DNA of 32,822 bases from Bacteroidaceae bacterium. GTDB lineage: Bacteria > Bacteroidota > Bacteroidia > Bacteroidales > Bacteroidaceae. The notes under the pieces were generated by a model. The model was not told where the DNA came from. It did not search any database and saw only the letters and a list, made by a program, of their open reading frames with translations. Below, piece after piece: positions 15,916 through 23,112 of the stretch. The translations under genes were made by a program, and so were the position numbers. The DNA lies in contig JAGCVH010000055.1 in assembly GCA_017962495.1 (NCBI GenBank), forward strand, positions 1 to 32,822. The letters run 5' to 3'. The first letter of the stretch is position 1. Each line of letters begins with the position of its first letter.

Positions 15916-17568
15916 TTATTTCAAGTAATTGGCAAGTTTACTTTCATTCTGCTTGAGGCCCTCGGATATGCTTATGGCATTGAGCAGGGCACCCATGCGA
16001 CTAGTATGTGTGTGATCGTTTTTATAGAAGTATTTGGCTTTGTCTGGTCCTATTTGGTCGAGGACATCAGCGGTGATGTTGTGCAGGTCGACAAATTCCA
16101 CACCCGTTGTGTCAACTACATCGCGATACCAGCGTCCAAAGGAGTCGTTGCGGCGTTCTATTTTATTAAGTTCCCACTTATTCCTTTCTCCGTCGCCCCA
16201 TTCGTTTCTCGGCGTTAGGCTAACCAATATGGGAGTGGCTCCCTTCTCGCGAACGTCGTCAATCATCTTTCTAAGATACCAACCGAAGGTATAGACTACC
16301 TCGTTGCGGACCTCATTCTCAGTACGCACACGATATACGTGGCTTGAGTCGGCAGTACCCATTATATCGTTGCGGGCTTTGCCATGAGCCAACTCGTTTC
16401 CTGCGTCGTTGTGTCCAAACTGTATGAGTACGAAGTCGCCAGGTCGCAAGTCATTAAAGACCTTATCCCATCTTCCTTCACGTATGTAAGAACGACACGA
16501 ACGGCCTGCCTGCGCTGCATTCACGATGGTAATGCGATTCGTGTCAAACACCTCTGCGGCTTGGCTTCCCCAACCCCACATTCCATCTTCGTCGCGATCG
16601 GTATTCTTTACGGTCGAGTCGCCTGTTATGAACAGAACGGGTTTGCCCGCCTCACGCTTAACGCCTGTTGTCGGCAGGTCGGTCTTCATCATCTGCTTCA
16701 ATGGAGCTGCTTCTGGGTGTTCGCATGCCATAAGTCCGTCGGCAGCACTTCGTGCATTCAACTGGGCTCCAAAGGCGGATGTGTGGATGTGGTCGAGATA
16801 GAAGTGGTAGTTGAACTTCCATTCCGACATCTGTTCGTATTTCAGTGCCGAGATTTCGTTTAGGTCCACGAAGGGGCAATCCAGTTCTTCGGCAATCTGT
16901 CGCGCCCATAGGCCGAAACTCTTATCTACTCTTCCCACATGTCCGGGACTATCGTAAGCATTGCGTGGTGTAAGGCTCATAAGGATGGGATGAGCGCCCA
17001 AGGCACGTGTCTCGCGAACGAAACGACGCATATATTCACCATAGGAATAGACGGTCTCCTTTATCCCCGTCTCCTTAATGGTTACGTTGAGGCTATCGGA
17101 TGCAGAGATACCCCGAATGCTGGCGCGTGCCCTGCCCGAATCGAATGGGCCATTGTCGTTATGTCCAAGTTCGATAATCACATAGTCGCCCGGGCGAATG
17201 CCTTTCTTCACATCAGGCCACAAGCGCGTGTAGAAAGTACGGCTCGAGGTTCCACCTAAGGCTTGGTTCTCGACTGTAATTTGGTTCTCGTCGAAGTATT
17301 CGTGGGCATAGTATCCCCAACCCCACTGGCCGTTGTCGCCATTACCCAGAGTGCCGGTTCGCATAGTGCTATTACCAACGAGGAAGAGCACAGGATTAGT
17401 GCCTTTTCTGCTACTTCCTGCGAGCGGACGGGCGGTTGCGGCCTTCTCCAGAGAGTCGAGTGTGAGATCAACAACTTTGTTCACGTCTTCCATCGGGCGG
17501 AAGCGTTCTTGCGACCTTGCGCTGATGGTCAGGCAAAGCAGAAACAAAGTATAAAGTACCTTTCTCAT
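15916..17568 (-). CDS. Tandem SGNH esterase, rhamnogalacturonan acetylesterase type (CE12-like)
   Basis: The ATG at 17568 is chosen over one at 17607 because it begins a signal peptide (MRKVLYTLFLLCLTISARS) and a promoter -7 element lies at 17594-17601, downstream of the longer start. The 550-residue product has two SGNH hydrolase domains. Domain 1 (about 55-285) has GNST with Ser67, IELGHND and LDHIHTS; domain 2 (about 310-535) has GDST with Ser318, IQFGHND and NDHTHTS. Serine, Gly, Asn and the Asp-x-x-His pair are therefore present in both, but domain 1 has Asn instead of Asp in the GDS block. CE12 enzymes remove acetyl groups from pectin (rhamnogalacturonan) or related polymers. It heads the operon with CotH and xth. 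Confidence 0.9.
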   Translation of the reverse strand: MRKVLYTLFLLCLTISARSQERFRPMEDVNKVVDLTLDSLEKAATARPLAGSSRKGTNPVLFLVGNSTMRTGTLGNGDNGQWGWGYYAHEYFDENQITVENQALGGTSSRTFYTRLWPDVKKGIRPGDYVIIELGHNDNGPFDSGRARASIRGISASDSLNVTIKETGIKETVYSYGEYMRRFVRETRALGAHPILMSLTPRNAYDSPGHVGRVDKSFGLWARQIAEELDCPFVDLNEISALKYEQMSEWKFNYHFYLDHIHTSAFGAQLNARSAADGLMACEHPEAAPLKQMMKTDLPTTGVKREAGKPVLFITGDSTVKNTDRDEDGMWGWGSQAAEVFDTNRITIVNAAQAGRSCRSYIREGRWDKVFNDLRPGDFVLIQFGHNDAGNELAHGKARNDIMGTADSSHVYRVRTENEVRNEVVYTFGWYLRKMIDDVREKGATPILVSLTPRNEWGDGERNKWELNKIERRNDSFGRWYRDVVDTTGVEFVDLHNITADVLDQIGPDKAKYFYKNDHTHTSRMGALLNAISISEGLKQNESKLANYLK

Positions 17569-17593
17569 GGTCGGAAATTTCGTTAATTGCGTG

Positions 17594-17601
17594 CAAATAT
17601 A
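17594..17601 (-). promoter_or_regulatory. -7 element for the tandem esterase operon
   Basis: On the minus strand TATATTTG (17601-17594) matches the Bacteroidota -7 consensus; a TTTT lies 20 nt further upstream in the -33 position (one mismatch). It lies 25 nt before the ATG at 17568 and rules out the longer reading frame start. Confidence 0.6.
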
Positions 17602-17703
17602 CAACAAAGGCCGTGAATATGAAAATAAACGAGTTTATTTTTACTTTATTAACACGATATCCAACTGCACCTAATTGGGTTTGATGTCTGCAGCGTACTT
17701 TTA

Positions 17704-18366
17704 TTAGAAAAGAATAACCTTTCCGCCGTCGCTTTCACAATACCGACGAAGCAAGTCTTGAATAAACTGCGCGCAAGACAAAACGCTTTCGCTATTGCCG
17801 TCGTACCCGTTAACGATAGAGAGCAAGCGAGTGGTCTGAAGGGTGATCTTAGTGCGTTCGTGATCACTCGTAGGAGTACCAATTCCTCCCATTTCATCGC
17901 GATAAACGGGCAACCCTTGTATGTTGAGTTCCCCGCGTCCAATGCCTTCATAGGGTTCGCCTTCGCGTCCGATGCCCAGCGTCAGCGTGTTGCCTTGAAT
18001 GAGGTCGGCGTCGAAGCCTCCGATGCTATAGCCGTAAGCAATGGAGGCAAGATTGATGAGGTCGACCAGCGTGGAGACCTGATACAGGTCGTGCCCTTTC
18101 AGGGTTCTCCTTACCAGTGCTTCGCCACTCGGACGATATCGGCTTGGGTCCTTCCCGCATCGCTTATAGGCTTCTCGTGTAGCCTCGATGGAAGGCATCT
18201 GCTTGATGCTTTCAGGCGTGTGCCGAAGTCGATATTCTTCGATGAAATGGGCGATTTCTGTCCATAAGGCATCATTCTTCTCCGTGTTCTTAACGGATGC
18301 GAGAACAGCGGCTCCCGTGAATTGCGGGCACCGCTGTCTGATCTCTTCAGAAACGATTATTTGCAT
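17704..18366 (-). CDS. Stand-alone B3/B4 domain protein (PheT B3/4-like)
   Basis: A 220-residue cytoplasmic protein resembling the B3/B4 domain of the phenylalanyl-tRNA synthetase beta chain, here without the rest of the synthetase. Features include RCGKDPSRYRPSGEALVRR (about 69-87), VDLINLASIAYGYSIGGFD (about 102-120) and RDEMGGIGTPTSDHERTKI (about 156-174), a pattern I recognise from stand-alone B3/4 proteins. In PheT this domain carries the editing site; the role of free-standing versions is not established, and trans-editing or tRNA/amino acid binding would be guesses. No signal peptide. It lies 33 bp after the small lipoprotein gene on the same strand, and that spacer contains TAATCCTTA-like repeats. 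Confidence 0.85.
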   Translation of the reverse strand: MQIIVSEEIRQRCPQFTGAAVLASVKNTEKNDALWTEIAHFIEEYRLRHTPESIKQMPSIEATREAYKRCGKDPSRYRPSGEALVRRTLKGHDLYQVSTLVDLINLASIAYGYSIGGFDADLIQGNTLTLGIGREGEPYEGIGRGELNIQGLPVYRDEMGGIGTPTSDHERTKITLQTTRLLSIVNGYDGNSESVLSCAQFIQDLLRRYCESDGGKVILF

Positions 18367-18368
18367 AA

Positions 18369-18417
18369 TCCTTAATCCTCAGTTGTTTGTCTCTAATCCT
18401 TATTCCTTAACCTCTAA
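18369..18417. repeat. AATCCTTA-type micro-repeats between two genes
   Basis: The spacer between the lipoprotein and B3/B4 genes contains AATCCTTAATCCTC, then CTCTAATCCTTATTCCTT and CTCTAATGC. The units look like those of the 79-bp insertion in queA (CATCCTTAATCCTTCATCC). It is probably a decayed copy of the same kind of repeat; this is inference. Confidence 0.45.
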
Positions 18418-18954
18418 TGCTTTCTTCATATTCACACCACGAATGCACTTGGGTTCGCTCGTTGTGACATCCGTTCCAAGGGAATCGTTCCCGAACTTCT
18501 CACCCTTTACATAATAGTACGGGTCGTAGTATCCGCCGTATCCATAGGTTTCCCAATCGCGGTCGTAGTTGCGAAGGCTGAAGTATGTCAGGTTCTCCAA
18601 TGTATAGTAGTCGGCAATGCACCCAGTGAAGCGGTAATAGGTGAGATCGTAGTCGACAATGGCGCAGTCAAGTGCGGGGTCATCGAAGGTCAGGTATAGA
18701 ATCTGATTGTTAACTTCCCAGTTGAAGCGATGCTTAATGCTTCCGCGACGGTAGTAGTCGATCTCGTATCCGTAACCATGAGTGTATCCCCAACCAGTAG
18801 GTGTGAACTGAATCTCCGAACCAATGGCTTTTACGCCATCGAGGTACATATCCATATCTCCAAACCAATGTCCGCTGACATATTTGCCTACGTATTCGTC
18901 GTCATCGTAGCAGCTCGTCAGCGTTGTCGTCAGTGTCAGAAGGGCTACCAACAT
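18400..18954 (-). CDS. Small tyrosine-rich lipoprotein; signal peptide interrupted by TAG
   Basis: The frame from the ATG at 18954 encodes 184 residues with a lipobox (LTSC, Cys15) and a Tyr/Gly/Asp-rich body (for example GYGYEIDYYRRG and YGYGGYYDPYYY). I do not recognise the family. Only 15 residues precede and include the Cys and none is basic, which is abnormal for a lipoprotein signal. Upstream in the same frame lies ATG AAG ACG ATG AAC AAG TAC TTT TAG (18981-18955), that is MKTMNKYF-stop, then the ATG used here. So the natural start was probably 18981 and a nonsense mutation now sits in the signal peptide. Re-initiation at the adjoining ATG (TAGATG) may still give some product. A -7 element TACCTTTG lies at 19019-19012. 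Confidence 0.7.
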   Translation of the reverse strand: MLVALLTLTTTLTSCYDDDEYVGKYVSGHWFGDMDMYLDGVKAIGSEIQFTPTGWGYTHGYGYEIDYYRRGSIKHRFNWEVNNQILYLTFDDPALDCAIVDYDLTYYRFTGCIADYYTLENLTYFSLRNYDRDWETYGYGGYYDPYYYVKGEKFGNDSLGTDVTTSEPKCIRGVNMKKALEVKE

Positions 18955-19011
18955 CTAAAAGTACTTGTTCATCGTCTTCATAGTCGTATGCTTTTTGTGG
19001 TTTCGATAGTG

Positions 19012-19019
19012 CAAAGGTA
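19012..19019 (-). promoter_or_regulatory. -7 element for the small lipoprotein gene
   Basis: On the minus strand TACCTTTG (19019-19012) matches the -7 consensus, 30 nt before the original ATG at 18981. Only CTTG is found around the -33 position. Confidence 0.55.
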
Positions 19020-19099
19020 CGTCTTTATTGTTGTCCGTGCAAGAGTGTTTCCCTATTCTTGTTGGGGAATTTCCCTAAGCTTGTGTAGGAAACCTCGAA

Positions 19100-19205
19100 A
19101 TCGAACCTATGCCTTCCTGTTGTCGAACGCTTGTTCGATTGCCATCGAACCTATATTCGATGCGACTCGAGCCTATATTCGATGAGCCTCGAGCCTATGT
19201 TCGAG
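19100..19205. repeat. Five palindromic units at an exact 22-bp period
   Basis: Units of 18 bp start at 19100, 19122, 19144, 19166 and 19188. The clearest, ATCGAA-CCTATA-TTCGAT at 19144-19161, has 6-bp arms around a CCTATA centre. The next two are CTCGAGCCTATATTCGAT and CTCGAGCCTATGTTCGAG. The 19122 copy keeps the arms (GTCGAA...TTCGAT) but not the centre, and the 19100 copy keeps the left half only. Spacers are 4 bp and unrelated. The array sits in the gap of about 370 bp between the divergent lipoprotein and etfB genes, outside both promoters, with the rest of the gap showing no coding. The layout suits an operator cluster or a structured repeat. Confidence 0.88.
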
Positions 19206-19279
19206 AGTCCCTTTATACGTTTTTGTAAGCAGGCTTATAAGCGAAAAAGGGTACTTTTTCTTTCATTTTTCTCTATTTA

Positions 19280-19311
19280 TTTGGCTCTTCGCTCACTTAT
19301 CCGTATCTTTG
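19280..19311 (+). promoter_or_regulatory. Consensus promoter of the etfBA-acd operon
   Basis: TTTG (19280-19283), a 20-nt spacer and TATCTTTG (19304-19311) match the Bacteroidota promoter consensus exactly, 38 nt before the ATG of etfB at 19349. Confidence 0.85.
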
Positions 19312-19348
19312 CACGCGATTTTGTACATTATATATTAATATAATCAAT

Positions 19349-20236
19349 ATGAGTTTAAAGATTGTTGTACTTGCCAAGCAAGTACCCGACACGCGCAATG
19401 TTGGTCCCGATGCGATGACTCCAGAGGGAACGGTGAACCGCAGTGCGCTGCCTGCCATCTTCAATCCCGAGGACTTGAATGCTTTGGAGCAGGCGCTACG
19501 ACTAAAAGAACAATTCCCTGGAACCACTGTTCAAGTCCTGACGATGGGGCCTGGACGTGCTGCGGAAGTTATACGTGAGGCGATGTATCGTGGAGCCGAT
19601 GGTGGTTACTTGCTTACTGACCGCGCTTTCGCTGGAGCTGATACGCTGGCAACCAGTTATGCTTTGGCCACTGCCATTAAGCATTTTTGTCCTGATGTGG
19701 ACCTTATCATAGGTGGGCGTCAGGCTATTGACGGTGACACAGCGCAGGTTGGCCCGCAGGTGGCTGAGAAGCTGGGGTTGAACCAAATTACTTACACCGA
19801 GGAAATCCTTTCTTTGAAGGATGGTAAGATAACCGTTACCCGCCACATCGATGGTGGAGTGGAGACGGTTGAGAGTCCGATACCTTGCGTTCTGACGGTG
19901 AACGGGAGCGCAGCTCCTTGTCGTCCCAGAAACGTGAAACTGGTGATGAAGTACAAGCGTGCCTTGGCTCCATTGGAATTGGCTCAGGGCACAACCTATG
20001 AGGAACTGCCTTATGCCGATCAGTATGCCAAGAAGGCCTATCTGAAGATTGGTCAACTGACGACTGCCGACGTTAATGCCGACCTCAGTCAGTGTGGACT
20101 TGCAGGCTCTCCAACCAAGGTGAAGAACGTAGAGAACATCGTCTTTAAGGCGAAGGAAAGCAAAGTGTTAACTGGAAGCGACGAGGATGTGAATGGCCTC
20201 ATTCAGGAACTCCTCGCAAGCCATACAATTGGATAA
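19349..20236 (+). CDS. etfB: Electron transfer flavoprotein beta subunit
   Basis: A 295-residue EtfB. The N-terminus (LKIVVLAKQVPDTRNV) and NPEDLNALEQALRLKE are characteristic, and the nucleotide-binding segment GGRQAIDGDT (122-131) with AQVGPQVAEKLGL matches the AMP/FAD site of the family. EtfAB is a soluble heterodimer carrying electrons from acyl-CoA dehydrogenases; some versions bifurcate electrons from NADH to ferredoxin and the acyl-CoA. I cannot tell from the sequence alone which type this is. First gene of the operon, with a consensus promoter upstream, and 6 bp before etfA. Confidence 0.95.
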   Translation: MSLKIVVLAKQVPDTRNVGPDAMTPEGTVNRSALPAIFNPEDLNALEQALRLKEQFPGTTVQVLTMGPGRAAEVIREAMYRGADGGYLLTDRAFAGADTLATSYALATAIKHFCPDVDLIIGGRQAIDGDTAQVGPQVAEKLGLNQITYTEEILSLKDGKITVTRHIDGGVETVESPIPCVLTVNGSAAPCRPRNVKLVMKYKRALAPLELAQGTTYEELPYADQYAKKAYLKIGQLTTADVNADLSQCGLAGSPTKVKNVENIVFKAKESKVLTGSDEDVNGLIQELLASHTIG

Positions 20237-20242
20237 CGCCCT

Positions 20243-21265
20243 ATGAATAGTGTATTTGTTTATTGTGAGCTTGAAGGCACAAAGGTTGCCGAGGTAAGCC
20301 AGGAACTTCTGACAAAGGGTCGGAAGTTGGCGAACACTTTGGGCGTAAAGCTTGAAGCAGTTGCCGCCGGTAGTGGTATAATTGGAAAAGTGGAAAGCCA
20401 GATTCTTCCTTATGGCGTTGATAAACTTCATATCTTCGATGCAGAAGGGCTCAGCCCCTATACAAGCAAGCCTCATACAGCAGTGCTCGTGAATCTGTTC
20501 AAGCAGGAACAACCGCAAATCTGTCTGATGGGTGCCGATGTTGTGGGTCGCGACCTTGGTCCTCGCGTCAGCAGTGCCTTGCACAGTGGCCTGACAGCCG
20601 ATTGCACGGCGTTGGAGATAGGCCCTCATGAGGATAAGCGGACGGGCAAGACCTATGAGAATCTTCTATATCAGATTCGTCCCGCCTTTGGAGGTAACAT
20701 CGTTGCCACAATTGTCAACCCTGAGAATCGTCCCCAGATGGCGACCGTCCGCAGTGGTGTGATGAAGGCCGAGATTCTCGATCCCAACTACAAGGGCGAG
20801 GTCATCATTGAGGATGTGGCTAAGTTCGTGCCTGAGACAGAGTATGTTACCAAGGTGCTCGACCGTCATGTGAAGGCCGCTAAGAACAATCTTAAAGGTG
20901 CTTCCATCATCGTTTCCGGTGGTTATGGCGTAGGTTCGAGAGAAGGCTTTGCTCAGCTCTACGAATTGGCAAAAGTGCTTCACGCAGAGGTTGGCGCAAG
21001 TCGTGCCGCTGTCGATGCTGGCTTTGCCGATCATGACCTGCAGATTGGACAGACGGGAGTCACCGTTCGTCCTAAGGTTTACATTGCTTGTGGCATCAGT
21101 GGTGCCATTCAGCATGTGGCAGGTATGAAGGAGTCGGGCATCATCATCTCTATCAACAGCGATGAGAATGCCCCCATCAACCAGATTGCAGACTATGTCA
21201 TCAATGGTACCGTAGAAGAGGTTGTTCCCAAACTCATCAAGTACTATAAGCAGAATAGTAAATAA
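20243..21265 (+). CDS. etfA: Electron transfer flavoprotein alpha subunit
   Basis: A 340-residue EtfA, partner of the EtfB encoded 6 bp upstream. The N-terminal half has GRDLGPRVSSAL (from 102) and LTADCTALE. The FAD-binding C-terminal domain begins near 218 (SGGYGVGSREGF at 225-236) and holds the conserved QIGQTGVTVRPKVYIACGIS-type segment and GAIQHVAGM, followed by ISINSDENAPI, where the FAD is gripped. No N-terminal ferredoxin extension is present. The acyl-CoA dehydrogenase gene starts 24 bp downstream, consistent with a dedicated donor-acceptor set. Confidence 0.96.
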   Translation: MNSVFVYCELEGTKVAEVSQELLTKGRKLANTLGVKLEAVAAGSGIIGKVESQILPYGVDKLHIFDAEGLSPYTSKPHTAVLVNLFKQEQPQICLMGADVVGRDLGPRVSSALHSGLTADCTALEIGPHEDKRTGKTYENLLYQIRPAFGGNIVATIVNPENRPQMATVRSGVMKAEILDPNYKGEVIIEDVAKFVPETEYVTKVLDRHVKAAKNNLKGASIIVSGGYGVGSREGFAQLYELAKVLHAEVGASRAAVDAGFADHDLQIGQTGVTVRPKVYIACGISGAIQHVAGMKESGIIISINSDENAPINQIADYVINGTVEEVVPKLIKYYKQNSK

Positions 21266-21289
21266 ATAAGAACTACAATACATAATCAT

Positions 21290-23026
21290 ATGGCTAATTA
21301 TTATTCTGATATAAAGGAGATTAAATTCGAATTAGAGAACAGTCCACTGATGCAGCGCATCGTGGAACTGAAAGAACGTGACTTCGCAGACAAGGATCAG
21401 TACGACGATGCTCCTCAGGACTTTGCTGATGCAATGGATTCGTATGACCAGGTGTTAGAGGTCGTGGGCGACATCGTGGGCAATATCGTGGCTCCGAATG
21501 CTGAGGCTGTTGACGCCGAAGGCCCTCATTGCGAGGGTGGTCGTGTGCGATATGCCGAGAAGACCTATGAGAACCTTGACGCAATGCGTAAGGCAGGCTT
21601 GATGGGTGTAACAATGCCTCGTCGCTACAACGGCTTGAACATGCCTGTCACCGTATATACTGCTGCTAACGAGATAGTTTCGGCTGGCGATGCTGGCTTC
21701 GAGAACATTTGGAGTCTGCAGGACTGCATCGAGACACTCTATTGCTTTGGTAATGAAGAACAACGCCAAAAGTATATTCCTCGTGTCTGTGCAGGCGAGA
21801 CGATGTCAATGGACCTTACCGAGCCCGATGCCGGTAGTGACTTGCAGAGCGTGATGCTAAAGGCGACTTATGACGAGGAGAATGATTGCTGGCGACTCAA
21901 TGGTTCAAAGCGTTTCATTACTAATGGTGACTCCGACATCCATCTCGTTCTAGCTCGCTCGGAAGCTGGCACACGTGACGGTCGTGGCTTGTCTATGTTC
22001 ATCTATGATAAGCGTGATGGTGGTGTGGATGTGCGTCGCATCGAGAACAAACTTGGTATTCATGGCAGTCCAACCTGCGAACTCGTGTATAAGAACGCCA
22101 AGTGTGAGCTTTGTGGCGACCGCAAGCTGGGTCTTATTAAATATGTAATGTCGCTGATGAATGGCGCTCGATTGGGCATTGCCGCTCAGTCGGTAGGTCT
22201 CTCGCAAGCCGCTTATAATGAAGCAATTGCCTATGCTCGCGATCGTAAGCAGTTTGGTAAGGCCATCATAGAGTTTCCCGCCGTTGCTGAGATGATTAGC
22301 AACATAAAGGCTCGCCTCGATGCAGGTCGAGCCCTGCTATATCAGACCGCCCGTTATGTCGATATCTACAAGGCTTTGGAAGATATTGCCCGTGACCGCA
22401 AACTTGAGCCCGAGGAACGTCAGGAACTGAAGAAGTACAGCCGCTTGGCCGATGCCTTTACGCCATTGGCTAAGGGAATGAACTCGGAGTATGCCAACCA
22501 GAATGGTTACGATTGTATTCAAATACACGGAGGCTCAGGTTTCATGCTTGAGTATGCCTGCCAGCGCATTTATCGCGATGCCCGCATCACCAGCATCTAT
22601 GAGGGTACAACCCAATTGCAGACGGTAGCCGCCATTCGTTATGTCACCACAGGCCTCTATAGCCAAGTAATCGAGGAGATGCTGAACCAAGAGGTTCCCA
22701 CTGAGTGCGAAGCCTATGTGGCTCGTCTCCGTGTTATGTCCGAGAAGTTCAATGCCTGCATTGCTCTGGTGAAGGAAGCTCAGGAGGCTACCGAGGATGC
22801 TCAGGCTAAGAACGACATTCATGACCTCTGTGCCCGTCATCTATATGAGATGGCTGGCGACATCATCATGTCTCTCTTGCTTTTGCAGAACGCCATAAAG
22901 GCTCCCGAACTCTTTGGCAAGAGCCTTCAGGTTTACGTTAATCTTGCTGAGGCTGAGGTTGAGAAGCATAATAGCCTTATCGTTCGCATGACCAAAGAAA
23001 GCATTGACAGCTATCGTCAGGCTTAA
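21290..23026 (+). CDS. Acyl-CoA dehydrogenase, long form with C-terminal extension
   Basis: A 578-residue FAD enzyme that introduces a 2,3 double bond into an acyl-CoA and passes electrons to Etf. Recognisable parts are LTEPDAGSD (about 176-184) in the flavin-contact region, GSKRFITNGD, ARDRKQFGKAI (about 316), QIHGGSGFMLEY, and IYEGTTQLQ with Glu438 at the usual catalytic-base position. Residues beyond about 460 form the extra helical C-terminal domain seen in the 570-600-residue branch. Substrate length cannot be read from the sequence. It closes the etfB-etfA-acd operon; the hairpin at 23037 lies 10 bp after the stop. Confidence 0.93.
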   Translation: MANYYSDIKEIKFELENSPLMQRIVELKERDFADKDQYDDAPQDFADAMDSYDQVLEVVGDIVGNIVAPNAEAVDAEGPHCEGGRVRYAEKTYENLDAMRKAGLMGVTMPRRYNGLNMPVTVYTAANEIVSAGDAGFENIWSLQDCIETLYCFGNEEQRQKYIPRVCAGETMSMDLTEPDAGSDLQSVMLKATYDEENDCWRLNGSKRFITNGDSDIHLVLARSEAGTRDGRGLSMFIYDKRDGGVDVRRIENKLGIHGSPTCELVYKNAKCELCGDRKLGLIKYVMSLMNGARLGIAAQSVGLSQAAYNEAIAYARDRKQFGKAIIEFPAVAEMISNIKARLDAGRALLYQTARYVDIYKALEDIARDRKLEPEERQELKKYSRLADAFTPLAKGMNSEYANQNGYDCIQIHGGSGFMLEYACQRIYRDARITSIYEGTTQLQTVAAIRYVTTGLYSQVIEEMLNQEVPTECEAYVARLRVMSEKFNACIALVKEAQEATEDAQAKNDIHDLCARHLYEMAGDIIMSLLLLQNAIKAPELFGKSLQVYVNLAEAEVEKHNSLIVRMTKESIDSYRQA

Positions 23027-23036
23027 TCAAATATCG

Positions 23037-23072
23037 ACAGGCACACCTGCATATGTGGGCGTGCCTGTTATT
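23037..23072 (+). terminator. Hairpin after the acyl-CoA dehydrogenase gene
   Basis: ACAGGCAC (23037-23044) pairs with GTGCCTGT (23061-23068), followed by TTATTAT. The inner part is weakly paired. It separates the etf operon from the PreA-like gene, and it argues against starting the next gene at 23053, which lies within the stem-loop. Confidence 0.65.
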
Positions 23073-23112
23073 ATCTCGAAACGATTGTACTTCATTAATA
23101 TATAAGAGGCAT

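Noticed and set aside
18955-18957. TAG recoded as a sense codon
   Set aside because: Several genes in the window end at TAG, including queA and the PreA-like gene, and there is no sign of general reassignment; a nonsense mutation is simpler.
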